DNA of 54,010 nt from an uncultured Faecalibacterium sp. (GCA_934548045.1 CAKTEM010000016.1:1-54010), one strand, 5' to 3'. Positions 9,387 to 17,618 are shown, counted from the stretch's first letter. Translations and numbers: made by a program. Notes: a model not told the origin generated them from the letters alone.

Positions 9387-9524
9387 ATGAAACGTGGTTT
9401 GAAAGGCTTCGCATTTCTGGTTTCCGGTCTGGTTCTGGGCATCATCGGCGCAACGGTTTCGACAACTGCGATCGCACTGAGTGCGGTGGGTATGGCAAAA
9501 GTCCGCCATGCCAGCAAGAACTGA
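9387..9524 (+). CDS. 45-residue membrane peptide
   Basis: A short reading frame with a strong RBS (GGAGG at 9373-9377, nine bases before ATG). It encodes a basic N terminus (MKRGLKG), one long hydrophobic glycine-rich helix (FAFLVSGLVLGIIGATVSTT) and a basic tail ending HASKN. It would be a single-pass inner-membrane peptide, and I do not recognise a family. It ends 22 bases before deoC and shares its direction, so it may be co-transcribed with gtrA and deoC. The frame is supported by the RBS and the membrane pattern only; a conserved homologue upstream of deoC elsewhere would confirm it. Confidence 0.6.
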   Translation: MKRGLKGFAFLVSGLVLGIIGATVSTTAIALSAVGMAKVRHASKN

Positions 9525-9546
9525 ACCATTACAGGAGGAAAAAACA

Positions 9547-10212
9547 ATGACTCGTGAAGAGATCCTGTCTCATGTAGACCACACCCTGCTCAAGCCGGAA
9601 GCTACCTGGCCGCAGATCCAGACCCTGTGCGATGAGGCCATCGCCAACCACACCGCGTCTGTCTGCATCAACACCTGCTACGTCAAGCAGGCCGTCGAGT
9701 ATATGGCTGGCCGTATCCCGGTCTGCTGCGTGGTCGGCTTCCCTCTGGGTGCAATGGACACCGCAAGCAAGGCATTTGAGGCCAAGACTGCCATCGAGAA
9801 CGGCGCATCTGAGGTCGATATGGTCATCAACATCGGCCGCCTGAAGAACGGCGAGTACGACGCAGTGCGTGAGGACATCCGTGCCGTCAAGCAGGCCGTG
9901 GGCGACAAGATTTTGAAGGTCATCATCGAGACCTGCCTGCTGACCGACGCAGAGAAGGAAAAGATGTGCGACATCGTCTGCGAGGCTGGCGCGGACTACA
10001 TCAAGACCAGCACCGGATTCTCCACCGCAGGCGCGAACTTCCACGACGTGGAGCTGATGGTCAAGGGCGTGCATGGCCGCTGCAAGGTCAAGGCTGCCGG
10101 CGGCATCTCCACCGTTGACGATATGGAGCAGTTCCTCGCTCTGGGCGCAGACCGCCTCGGCACCTCTCGCGCTGTTAAAATTCTGAACGGCGAGCAGGCA
10201 AAGGGCTACTAA
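9547..10212 (+). CDS. deoC: Deoxyribose-phosphate aldolase
   Basis: A 221-residue TIM-barrel aldolase that cleaves 2-deoxyribose-5-phosphate into glyceraldehyde-3-phosphate and acetaldehyde in deoxynucleoside catabolism. The N-terminal DHTLLKPEA, the Schiff-base lysine region KVIIETCLLT, and GADYIKTSTGF followed by KAAGGIST are all intact. AGGAGG precedes ATG 9547 by about nine bases, and the N terminus matches the family. It is not next to deoA, deoD or other nucleoside genes here. The repeat-rich gap to metK follows. Confidence 0.95.
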   Translation: MTREEILSHVDHTLLKPEATWPQIQTLCDEAIANHTASVCINTCYVKQAVEYMAGRIPVCCVVGFPLGAMDTASKAFEAKTAIENGASEVDMVINIGRLKNGEYDAVREDIRAVKQAVGDKILKVIIETCLLTDAEKEKMCDIVCEAGADYIKTSTGFSTAGANFHDVELMVKGVHGRCKVKAAGGISTVDDMEQFLALGADRLGTSRAVKILNGEQAKGY

Positions 10213-10246
10213 GCCCGGCCTGTGCTGCCCACTGTGGAGAATCAAG

Positions 10247-10417
10247 TGATAAAGTGACAAAATAGTAGCTTATATACGTTAAATATAGCCACTTTATCAG
10301 TTTGCGAAAGTGACAGTGATTGATAAACTGACTCACTTTATCAGCAGGTGCTCACTTTATCACCTTGATAAAGTGACTTTCTGAACGTAGCAATGATGAA
10401 AAAGTGTCACTTTATCA
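10247..10417. repeat. Cluster of seven TGATAAAGTG/CACTTTATCA repeats
   Basis: Between deoC and the metK promoter, a 10-bp element occurs at 10247 (+), 10290 (-), 10321 (+, one mismatch), 10334 (-), 10353 (-), 10366 (+) and 10408 (-). Copies at 10353 and 10366 form an inverted pair with a three-base gap (TCACTTTATCA/TGATAAAGTGA). Copies at 10321 and 10334 also face each other. Spacing is irregular. The rest of the 291-base gap is AT-rich and holds no gene I can support. Confidence 0.8.
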
Positions 10418-10503
10418 GATAACACCACCACAGAGGCGACAGCAATGTGGGAGATATCGCCTTATCAATTTATGAACCTTGTCTAAAAAGAGTGATACTC
10501 TTC

Positions 10504-10532
10504 TTGACAATTGGACGAAGGGATGATAAGAT
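10504..10532 (+). promoter_or_regulatory. Promoter of the SAM riboswitch/metK transcript
   Basis: A consensus TTGACA (10504-10509) and TAAGAT (10527-10532) are separated by 17 bases, about 25 bases before the riboswitch aptamer. Confidence 0.8.
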
Positions 10533-10557
10533 ATCTCTCGAAAACAACTGAATACCG

Positions 10558-10690
10558 ACTTATCAAGAGCGGCTGAGGGGACAGGCCCTGTGAAGCCCGA
10601 CAACCTGTGCGAAAGCATAAGGTGCCAAATCCTGCGGGAAACCGGAAGATAAGAGTGCAACGCTCAGAACTTCGGTTCTGGGCGTTTTTA
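10558..10690 (+). ncRNA. SAM-I (S-box) riboswitch with terminator
   Basis: The aptamer spans about 10558-10655. It carries the conserved blocks CTTATCAAGAG, GAGGGGACAGGCCC, TGAAGCCCGACAACC, AAGGTGCCAAATCCTGC and GATAAGAG. An expression platform follows: AACGCTCAGAAC, loop TTCG, GTTCTGGGCGTT, then TTTTTA (10659-10690), a classic terminator. Known S-boxes terminate when S-adenosylmethionine is bound, so metK would be shut off when its product is plentiful. Confidence 0.95.
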
Positions 10691-10763
10691 TTGCGCAAAA
10701 TCTTGATGGACGGGTATGAAGCTGGCAAGATACACACACCCAAAACCAAGGAGGTTTGCTACT

Positions 10764-11918
10764 ATGGCAAAGCATCATCTGTTTACCTCGGAGTCTGTTA
10801 CCGAGGGACATCCCGACAAAATCTGCGACCAGATCTCGGACGCTATCCTCGACGAGATCCTGACCCACGACCCCGACGCGCGTGTTGCATGTGAGACCTG
10901 CGCATCCACCGGTCTGGTCCACATCATGGGCGAGATCACCACCAACTGCTACGTCGATTTCCAGAAGATCGTCCGTGAGGTCGTGGCAGACATCGGCTAC
11001 ACCCGTGCAAAGTTCGGCTTCGACGCTGACACCTGCGCGGTCATCTCCAACATCGACGGCCAGAGCCCCGATATCGCTCTGGGTACCAACGATCAGGTCG
11101 GCGGTGCTGGCGATCAGGGCATGATGTTCGGTTATGCCTGCGACGAGACCCCCGAACTGATGCCCATGCCCATCAGTCTGGCACACAAGCTGGCAAAGCG
11201 TCTGACCGAAGTGCGCAAGAGCGGCGAGATGGATTACCTGCGTCCGGACGGCAAGAGTCAGGTCACCGTTGAGTACATCGACGGCAAGCCTGCCCGTGTC
11301 GATGCAGTCGTCATTTCCAGCCAGCACAGCGATAGCGTTGACATGGAGAAACTCCGTGCTGACGTGATGGAAAAGGTCATCAAGGCGACCATCCCGGCAG
11401 AGCTGCTGGACGAGAACACCAAGTATTACATCAACCCCACCGGCCGCTTCGTCGTGGGCGGCCCTCAGGGTGATACCGGTCTGACCGGCCGCAAGATCAT
11501 TGTCGACACCTACGGCGGCTACGCTCGTCACGGCGGCGGCGCGTTCTCCGGCAAGGACCCCAGCAAGGTCGACCGCAGCGCAGCTTACGCTACCCGTTGG
11601 GTCGCAAAGAACATCGTTGCTGCCGGTCTGGCAAAGCAGTGTGAGGTTCAGGTCGCTTACGCCATCGGCGTGGCCAAGCCCGTCTCCATCATGGTCGATA
11701 CCTTTGGCACCGGCACCGTGGAGGATGAGAAGATCGAGCAGGCTGTCGAGAAGGTCTTTGACCTGACCCCGGCTGCCATCATCCGTGACCTCGACCTGCG
11801 CAAGCCCATCTACCGCAAGCTCGCTGCTTACGGCCACATGGGCCGCGAGGATCTGGGCGTGAAGTGGGAGAACACCGACCGCGTGGAAGAGCTGAAGGCG
11901 GCTGTGGCATCGCTGTAA
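10764..11918 (+). CDS. metK: S-adenosylmethionine synthetase
   Basis: A 384-residue cytosolic enzyme that makes SAM from methionine and ATP. The motif SESVTEGHPDKICDQISD lies near the N terminus. NDQVGGAGDQGMMFGYA, GRFVVGGPQGDTGLTGRKI and the P-loop-like GGGAFSGKDPSKVDRSAAY are all present, so the enzyme looks complete. AAGGAGG lies about nine bases before ATG 10764. The upstream SAM-I riboswitch gives product feedback. The stop codon abuts a dispersed palindromic repeat (copy B). Confidence 0.97.
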   Translation: MAKHHLFTSESVTEGHPDKICDQISDAILDEILTHDPDARVACETCASTGLVHIMGEITTNCYVDFQKIVREVVADIGYTRAKFGFDADTCAVISNIDGQSPDIALGTNDQVGGAGDQGMMFGYACDETPELMPMPISLAHKLAKRLTEVRKSGEMDYLRPDGKSQVTVEYIDGKPARVDAVVISSQHSDSVDMEKLRADVMEKVIKATIPAELLDENTKYYINPTGRFVVGGPQGDTGLTGRKIIVDTYGGYARHGGGAFSGKDPSKVDRSAAYATRWVAKNIVAAGLAKQCEVQVAYAIGVAKPVSIMVDTFGTGTVEDEKIEQAVEKVFDLTPAAIIRDLDLRKPIYRKLAAYGHMGREDLGVKWENTDRVEELKAAVASL

Positions 11919-11972
11919 TAGCCCTCTCAGTCACCTGCGGTGACAGCTCCCCCAGAGGGGGAGCCATTGGCA
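11919..11972 (+). repeat. Dispersed palindromic repeat, copy B
   Basis: TAGCCCTCTCAGTCACC, with inner hairpin CACCTGCGGTG, then CAGCTCCCCCAGAGGGGGAGCC. It starts in the base after the metK stop codon. Stem changes relative to copy A are compensatory. Confidence 0.8.
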
Positions 11973-12025
11973 AATCGGCGCAGTCTGTGATAAACGCACA
12001 AAGCTTCGAAAAAAGATAAAACAAG

Positions 12026-12082
12026 ATAGCCCTGCTGACGAGGTTCAGATGCTTCTGAATCCAGTCCGCAGGGCTATTGCTT
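12026..12082. terminator. Bidirectional terminator between metK and the MATE gene
   Basis: ATAGCCCTGC (12026-12035) pairs with GCAGGGCTAT (12068-12077), with an inner TTCAGA/TCTGAA stem. T-rich tracts lie on both sides, so it can serve the convergent transcripts. Confidence 0.7.
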
Positions 12083-12095
12083 TTGTTATAGAGAA

Positions 12096-13445
12096 TTACT
12101 GTTTGGTTTGAGCCTTCTTATTCATGTAGAGATAATAGCACACGCTCATGAGGACACCGACGGCCGTGGAGATAGGAGCGGCAAGGCCGATTTTCGTCAG
12201 GTTAGTGTTGGGCTGGATGCTCATGAAGTAGGCCAGCGGCAGGCGCACCAGCAGGGTCTGGATGATGCCCTGCGCCATGACGAAGAGGGTCTGTTCGGTG
12301 CCGTTGAAGTAACCCAGCATCGTGAAGAGGATGGCGGTTCCGATGGTCTCGAGCGCAAAGCCTTTCAGGTAGTCGAAAGCGTTCTGGATGACAGCCGGGT
12401 CGGTCGTGAAGATGCTGGAAAGCAGGTCGCCCTTGAACAGGACAAGGCAGAAGACCGCCACGCCGAAGACCAGGCCGACGCCGATGCCGGTGAACATGGA
12501 CTTTTTCGCGCGCTTGGTGTTGCCTGCGCCGATGTTCTGGGAGACGAAGGATGCCATCGACTGCATCAGCGAGCTGGGAATGAGCATCGCGAAGTTGACG
12601 ATCTTACATGCCACGCCGTAGCCAGAAGAAGCTTCCAGACCCAGACGGTTGACGAAGGCGCAGAGGGCAAGGAAGGAGAGCTGAGTCAGAAACTCCTGCA
12701 ATGCCAGCGGCAGACCGATGCCGAGGAACTTTTTGCACTGGAGGTTCAGGCGGAAATCCGACTTGCGGATCTTGAAGGGCAGGTCTTTCTTGAGGAGCAT
12801 CACGATGGCGCAGACGACGCTGACGGCCTGTGCCATGACGGTAGCGATGGCGGCACCGGCGGCATCCATCTTGAACCCGGCAACGAAGAGCAGGTCGCCG
12901 AAGATGTTGACGATGCAGGCCACCAGAACGAACAACAGCGGCGATTTGCTGTCGCCCAGTCCACGGAAGATGGCCGAGAGCAGGTTGTAGGCGACGATAA
13001 AGAAGATGCCGCCGCCGCAGATGCGGACGTAGCTTGCGGTCAGGTCGACAGCCTCGGCAGGGGCCTGCATCAGGATGGAGATGGGCCGTGCAAAGAAGAC
13101 CATGACGACGAACAGCACCAGCGAGATGAGGGCGAACACGACACCGGCACCGCCGATGACCGAGCCGATGAGTTCGGGCTTTTTCTCGCCCAAGTAGCGA
13201 GCAATCAGCACCGTGATGCCCATTGCGAGCTGAGTGACGACGAAGGTGACGAGGTTCAGCACCTGACTGCCGGTGGAAACGCCGGAAAGGCCGGACGTGG
13301 TGCCAAAGTGTCCGACCACGAGCAGGTCAACGGCACCGTAGGCGGCCTGCAGAATCAGTGCGCCCAGAATGGGGAGCATGAAGAGGGCAAGCTTTTTCAG
13401 GATGCTGCCCTGTGTAAAATCGGTCTTATCAGATTTTGAATTCAA
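12096..13445 (-). CDS. MATE family efflux transporter
   Basis: A 449-residue membrane transporter with about twelve hydrophobic segments, arranged as the two six-helix halves typical of MATE proteins. It would export drugs or other cationic compounds in exchange for Na+ or H+. The N-terminal half has PILGALILQAAYGAVDLLVVG and the second half ESFLTQ-type sequence near IGLPLALQEFLTQLSFLAL. The start is a TTG at 13445 that overlaps the stop of the upstream marR gene (TTGA) and has AAAGGAG upstream, so translation is probably coupled. The MarR regulator very likely controls it. Substrate unknown. Confidence 0.85.
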   Translation of the reverse strand: MNSKSDKTDFTQGSILKKLALFMLPILGALILQAAYGAVDLLVVGHFGTTSGLSGVSTGSQVLNLVTFVVTQLAMGITVLIARYLGEKKPELIGSVIGGAGVVFALISLVLFVVMVFFARPISILMQAPAEAVDLTASYVRICGGGIFFIVAYNLLSAIFRGLGDSKSPLLFVLVACIVNIFGDLLFVAGFKMDAAGAAIATVMAQAVSVVCAIVMLLKKDLPFKIRKSDFRLNLQCKKFLGIGLPLALQEFLTQLSFLALCAFVNRLGLEASSGYGVACKIVNFAMLIPSSLMQSMASFVSQNIGAGNTKRAKKSMFTGIGVGLVFGVAVFCLVLFKGDLLSSIFTTDPAVIQNAFDYLKGFALETIGTAILFTMLGYFNGTEQTLFVMAQGIIQTLLVRLPLAYFMSIQPNTNLTKIGLAAPISTAVGVLMSVCYYLYMNKKAQTKQ

Positions 13446-13888
13446 AGTTCTCTTCTCCTTTCACACATGACCCGGTACAGGGTCTCGATGGTGCGGATGG
13501 TGGTCTCGGCATCCGCGTCGGAAATGTCCTCTAAATAGGGGAGCAGGCTGCGGAAATACTGGGCGTCGTACTTCTCGGAGAGGGCTTTCCCCTCCTCGGT
13601 GAGGGAAAGATAGGTGACACGGCCATCCTCGGAGGAAGCCAGCTTTTTCAGATAGCCTTTCGTCTCCATCTCCTTCACCGTCCGGGTCACGCCGGGCCGG
13701 GGCAGGTTGAGCTTGCCGCTGATGTCGGACACCTTGACACGGATGCCCTCCTGTTCCAGACGCTGGATGGCGTCGAGGTATTGGATATAGGACGGCAGGA
13801 CACCGGCAGGCAGCGGCGGAAGCAAATCGCGCGCACGCTTGCCCTCGTAGCAGGCATCCATCAGCCGTTTGATGAGTTCGGCGGTCAT
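13442..13888 (-). CDS. MarR family transcriptional regulator
   Basis: A 148-residue winged-helix regulator. The recognition region KVSDISGKLNLPRPGVTRTVKEMETKG and the wing KLASSEDGRVTYLSLTEEGKAL (about residues 60-105) are diagnostic of MarR. ATG 13888 has AAAGGAG eight bases upstream; a TTG 18 bases earlier is rejected. It is the first gene of an operon with the MATE transporter, the usual arrangement for ligand-relieved repression of an efflux pump. Palindromic sequences over its own promoter (13911-13939) suggest autoregulation. Confidence 0.88.
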   Translation of the reverse strand: MTAELIKRLMDACYEGKRARDLLPPLPAGVLPSYIQYLDAIQRLEQEGIRVKVSDISGKLNLPRPGVTRTVKEMETKGYLKKLASSEDGRVTYLSLTEEGKALSEKYDAQYFRSLLPYLEDISDADAETTIRTIETLYRVMCERRREL

Positions 13889-13910
13889 GGAAGACTCCTT
13901 TCGCAAATGG

Positions 13911-13963
13911 TTATCAAAGATAATTACATCGGATAATTATATGGAAATCAGAAGATTTGTCAA
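13911..13963 (-). promoter_or_regulatory. marR-MATE promoter with candidate MarR operator
   Basis: On the minus strand, TTGACA (13963-13958) and TATAAT (13941-13936) are separated by 16 bases. Just downstream is the perfect palindrome TTATCAAAGATAA (13911-13923). GATAATTA occurs twice (13919-13926 and 13932-13939), the second copy overlapping the -10 box. This is a typical position for an autorepressing MarR site. Confidence 0.7.
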
Positions 13964-14159
13964 GCACCTTTGCAAAATGAGTCGGTTTTTGTAAAAAAGT
14001 CACAGAGTCCGGTCGTAAAAGGAAAAACAGATGTGCAAGGCGCAGAAAATGGGGGTTTGGGTAAAGTTTCTGGTGGCGAAAAGGTAAAACTGTGATAAAA
14101 TAAAGACGGATATGCACGTCCACGTCTGCGTTTTATCGGAACATTAAGGAGTTGTAACT

Positions 14160-15296
14160 ATGGCTGATATTAACCCTAAGGATTGTTTCTTGCAGAATCA
14201 GGTCGCTGACCTGCGCCTCATCGCCTGCCCGGGTGCTGAGGAACTGACCAACCTCATCGACAAGCACCTTGTCCGCTGGGCAAATGATGCCGGCCTGAAC
14301 GAAAAGACCTTCATCATCCCGGCAGAGTGCCCCCGTTTCCAGAGCGGCGACGCAAAGGGCCTTGTGCAGGAGTCTGTGCGCGGTGACGATATCTTCATTG
14401 TGGTCGACCCCGGCAACTACAGCGTGACCTACAAACTGTTCAACTATGTCAACCATATGTCTCCGGACGATCACTTCGCCAACCTGAAGCGTATCATTCA
14501 GGCTGTGGCTGGTAAGGCACACCGTGTCTCGGTCATCATGCCCAGCCTGTACGGCGGCCGTCAGCATCGCCGCGTCGTCCGCGAGAGCCTCGACTGCTCG
14601 GTTGCCCTGCAGGAGCTGCAGAGCATGGGCGTGCGCAACATCATCACTTTCGACGCACATGACCCCCGTGTCGTGAACTCGGTGCCTCTGATGAGCTTCG
14701 ACAACGCAATGCCGACCTATCAGGTGCTGAAGAGCCTGCTCCACAAGAACCCGGAGATCTCCTTCGACAAGGAAAAGTTCATCGTCGTCAGCCCGGACGA
14801 GGGCGCAATGAGCCGCAACATGTACTTCTCCAGCGTTCTGGGCTGCAATCTGGGCATGTTCTACAAGCGTCGTGACTACACCCGTGTCGTCAGCGGCCGC
14901 AACCCTATCGTCGCACATGAGTATCTGGGCGATTCCGTCGAGGACAAGACCGTCTTCATCGCCGACGATATCATCGCATCCGGCGAGAGCATGCTGGAAG
15001 TTGCCACCAACCTGAAAGAGCGCGGCGCAAAGCGCATCATCGCAAACGCCACCTTCCCGCTCTTCACCAGCGGTCTGGAGAAGTTCGATCAAGCTGTTGC
15101 GGATGGCCGTCTGGACTACGTTGTGGGTACCAACCTGACCTACCGCCTGCCCGAGCTGCTGACCCGTGACTGGTATGTTGACGTCGACGTTTCCAAGTAC
15201 GCCGCATACTTCGTGGTCGCTCTGAACCACGACATGTCTGTTTCCAGCATCATCGACCCCATCAAGAAGATCGAGGCTCTGCTGGCAAACCGCTAA
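14160..15296 (+). CDS. prs: Ribose-phosphate pyrophosphokinase (PRPP synthetase), long form
   Basis: A 378-residue enzyme that makes PRPP from ribose-5-phosphate and ATP for nucleotide, His and Trp synthesis. The two-lobed phosphoribosyltransferase fold is visible. An N-terminal lobe has VIMPSLYGGRQHRR and ITFDAHDPR. A C-terminal lobe has VVSPDEGAMSRNMYFSS and the PRPP-binding loop VFIADDIIASGESMLEVA (about 262-280). It is about 60 residues longer than the usual 315-residue enzyme; the extra material is spread through insertions such as SYNHMSPDDHF-type loops. Metal- and ribose-binding residues look kept. AAGGAG lies upstream of ATG 14160. It is monocistronic, with its own terminator. Confidence 0.88.
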   Translation: MADINPKDCFLQNQVADLRLIACPGAEELTNLIDKHLVRWANDAGLNEKTFIIPAECPRFQSGDAKGLVQESVRGDDIFIVVDPGNYSVTYKLFNYVNHMSPDDHFANLKRIIQAVAGKAHRVSVIMPSLYGGRQHRRVVRESLDCSVALQELQSMGVRNIITFDAHDPRVVNSVPLMSFDNAMPTYQVLKSLLHKNPEISFDKEKFIVVSPDEGAMSRNMYFSSVLGCNLGMFYKRRDYTRVVSGRNPIVAHEYLGDSVEDKTVFIADDIIASGESMLEVATNLKERGAKRIIANATFPLFTSGLEKFDQAVADGRLDYVVGTNLTYRLPELLTRDWYVDVDVSKYAAYFVVALNHDMSVSSIIDPIKKIEALLANR

Positions 15297-15317
15297 GCGT
15301 TATAGAGATAAACAAAG

Positions 15318-15354
15318 AGGCTGTTCACCGGAACCCCGGCGAACAGCCTTTTTT
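15318..15354. terminator. Terminator between prs and the second MATE gene
   Basis: AGGCTGTTC (15318-15326) pairs with GAACAGCCT (15341-15349), followed by a T run on the plus strand. The convergent gene ends 12 bases further on. Confidence 0.85.
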
Positions 15355-15365
15355 GCGTGTATAAA

Positions 15366-16694
15366 TTACAGTTTATTGTTTCGTAAATACTTTACCAACA
15401 CAGGCACCTCATAAACCATCATGAGGACCCAGCCGACGGCGTAGCTATACGGCAGGGCCTCGATATCCATCTTGAGGACGAGGACGAAGAGGGCGGCAGC
15501 GGCCACACGGCCTGCCATGTTGAGCATACTGCTGTTCAGGGTGATTTTCAAATCGCCCAGTCCGCGGAAACCGCCTTGGATGCCGTTCGTCAGCGCAGGC
15601 ATCAGATAGAAGAGAGAGACGAGCTTCAGGAAGCGCATACCAAGCTCGACCACCTCCGGCTCGTCGGCGAACATCCGGATGATGGGCTCTGCGCCAAAGA
15701 AGCAGATGGCCGTGACGATAACGGCGTAGACAAGCTCGATTTTCAGGCCGCAGAAGAAGCCCTGACGGACACGCTCCTTTTTGCCAGCACCCTCGTTCTG
15801 TGCCATCAGGGTCGTCATGGCGTGGCCGATATTCTGCTGAGGGATGTAGGCGAAGTCGTCGATGCGGCTGGATGCGGTGAACGCCGCCATGGCGTTGACA
15901 CCCATCGTGTTGACGATGGCCTGCACGGCAATTTTACCCAGCTGAACCGTCGCCTGCTGCATGGCACTCGTCCAGCCGTAGCTGACAGTCTTGCGCAGGA
16001 GGGAAGCGTCAAAGACGAACCAGCGTCTGCCCAGCTGCAAGACCGGAACCTTGATTTGAATGTAAACCGCGCAGAGGATGCAGCAGAGAAATTCGCTCAG
16101 GACGGTGGACAGTGCGCAGCCCTCGGAACCCCAGTGCAGGGCGCGGACGAAGAAGAGGTCGCCGCCGATGTTCAGCACCGAGCTTATCATCAGAAAGTAC
16201 AGCGCGCTTTTGCTGTCGCCCAGCGCGCGCATGGTGGCGGCGAGGAAGTTATAGAAGAAAGTGAAGATGAGTCCGGCAAAGACGATGCGGAGATAGTTCA
16301 CCGCGGTGGGAAGAATCTCGGTCGGGACTTGCAGCAGCCGGAGAAGGGGATTCGCCAGCAGGATGCAGAGGGCGGAAAACGCCAGCGAGAAGACCGTTCC
16401 GGCGATGGCGGTGGTGGACACCTGCCGCTCCACCAGTTTCTGGTCGCCTGCGCCGAAGGCTGTGCTGACAAGGATGCCTGCACCAAGGCACATGCCGTTG
16501 ATGAACAGAATCGCCAGCGTCATGAGGGGGTTGGAAGTGCCGACGGCAGCAAGGGCGTCCTCGCCGACGAATTTGCCGACGATGATGCTGTCGGCGGCGT
16601 TGTAGGTCAGCTGGAACAGGTTGCCCAGCACAAGGGGAATGGTGAAATTGACCAGCAGCGGAGTGATGGAGCCGGTCGTCATGTCTTTTGTCAT
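15366..16694 (-). CDS. MATE family efflux transporter (second copy)
   Basis: A 442-residue, twelve-helix MATE transporter with PLVLGNLFQLTYNAADSIIVGKFVG at the N terminus and the equivalent TVSYGWTSAMQQATVQLGKIAVQAIVN starting the second half. It is only distantly similar to the transporter at 12096-13445, so the two are not a recent duplication. It begins 15 bases after the cysteine-synthase-like gene on the same strand, and the two are probably one operon driven from 17674-17646. The association could mean export of a sulfur compound or simply transcription read-through; sequence does not decide. The Shine-Dalgarno (AAGAAAAGAG) is modest. Confidence 0.85.
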   Translation of the reverse strand: MTKDMTTGSITPLLVNFTIPLVLGNLFQLTYNAADSIIVGKFVGEDALAAVGTSNPLMTLAILFINGMCLGAGILVSTAFGAGDQKLVERQVSTTAIAGTVFSLAFSALCILLANPLLRLLQVPTEILPTAVNYLRIVFAGLIFTFFYNFLAATMRALGDSKSALYFLMISSVLNIGGDLFFVRALHWGSEGCALSTVLSEFLCCILCAVYIQIKVPVLQLGRRWFVFDASLLRKTVSYGWTSAMQQATVQLGKIAVQAIVNTMGVNAMAAFTASSRIDDFAYIPQQNIGHAMTTLMAQNEGAGKKERVRQGFFCGLKIELVYAVIVTAICFFGAEPIIRMFADEPEVVELGMRFLKLVSLFYLMPALTNGIQGGFRGLGDLKITLNSSMLNMAGRVAAAALFVLVLKMDIEALPYSYAVGWVLMMVYEVPVLVKYLRNNKL

Positions 16695-16709
16695 TTGAAA
16701 TCTCTTTTC

Positions 16710-17618
16710 TTAAATCGTTGTTCGTCCGCTGAAAATCGCCAGAGCAGAGCGGCTGGTGCCGTTGGCGATGAGCTGCGCGGCGGCGTGAAGGGCCGCGCCT
16801 GCGCTGGGCGAAGCCGGGATGGCGTCGGTGCGCAGGACACGCTGGGCGGCACGGGTAGCGTCGGTGGTGGAGACGGCGGCCACATTGTCCACGACGTAGG
16901 AGTTGAAGTTTTTCGGCACAAAGCCAAAGCCGATCTCCGGGATGCCGTGGTTGCCGATGAAGCCGCCGGCCAGAGCCTGACTTTCGTATGGCTCCACGGC
17001 TACGATGCGGACATCATTCGTCCATGCCTTGATGGTCTCGCCCACGCCGGTGATGGTGCCTGCGCTGCCCACGCCGATGGCGATGGTGTCCACAAGGCTG
17101 GCGTTCTCCCGGGCGATGGAGCGGACGATGGCCGGGCCGGTCACACGGCGGTGGTACTCGGGGTTGTCGTCGTTGGCGAGCCAGTTCATATAGTACCAGC
17201 CCTTTTCGGCAGCCGTCCGTTCGGCCAGTGTCCGCGCGCCCTGAAGCCCGGAACGGGTGGGCGAGTGCAGAATTTTCGCGCCCATCCGGAGCAGACCCTC
17301 CTGACGCAGGGCAGGGGCGTCTTCGGGCATGACCAGCACCACCGGATGCCCGGCAGTCAGTCCGGCCAGCGTCAGCGCGGACGCGAAGGAGCCGGAAGAA
17401 GCTTCGATGATGGGCTGGCCGGGCAGCAGGCCGTGACGCTCGGCGGCAAGGGCCAACATTCCTTCCGCAAGGGAATCGCGCGCCGTTCCGGTCGCGCCGT
17501 TGAAATCCAGATACGCATACAGCCGCCCACGCAGTCCGCAGTCCGCAAGATAGCCGCGAAGCTCCACGATGGGGCAGGGCAGGAGCGTCTGGTAAAAGTT
17601 GGGGTAAATGTTTGACAC
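16710..17618 (-). CDS. Cysteine-synthase-like fold-type II protein lacking the PLP lysine
   Basis: A 302-residue protein of the CysK/tryptophan synthase beta superfamily. The phosphate-binding glycine loop GVGSAGTITGVG and the C-terminal SPSAGAALHAAAQ match cysteine synthases. Where family members have the Schiff-base lysine in GS-V-K-D-R, this protein reads GTARDS, with Arg47 (codon CGC) in the lysine position. There is no lysine in the first 100 residues. The substrate loop TSGNTG reads SSGSFA. The reading frame is intact. It starts at GTG 17618 with AGGAGG upstream. It is either a non-catalytic relative or uses another chemistry; calling it CysK would be unsafe. Co-transcribed with a MATE transporter. 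Confidence 0.75.
   Translation of the reverse strand: MSNIYPNFYQTLLPCPIVELRGYLADCGLRGRLYAYLDFNGATGTARDSLAEGMLALAAERHGLLPGQPIIEASSGSFASALTLAGLTAGHPVVLVMPEDAPALRQEGLLRMGAKILHSPTRSGLQGARTLAERTAAEKGWYYMNWLANDDNPEYHRRVTGPAIVRSIARENASLVDTIAIGVGSAGTITGVGETIKAWTNDVRIVAVEPYESQALAGGFIGNHGIPEIGFGFVPKNFNSYVVDNVAAVSTTDATRAAQRVLRTDAIPASPSAGAALHAAAQLIANGTSRSALAIFSGRTTI

Noticed and set aside
10247..10417. CRISPR array
   Set aside because: The repeats are only 10 bp, occur in both orientations and have irregular gaps; no cas gene is present.
12096..16694. Two MATE genes as a recent tandem duplication
   Set aside because: Their sequences are only distantly similar and an unrelated prs gene on the opposite strand lies between them.
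15576..17615. Plus-strand open frame of 679 codons
   Set aside because: Antisense to the MATE and CysK-like genes; composition is His/Asp-rich as expected of a mirror frame.
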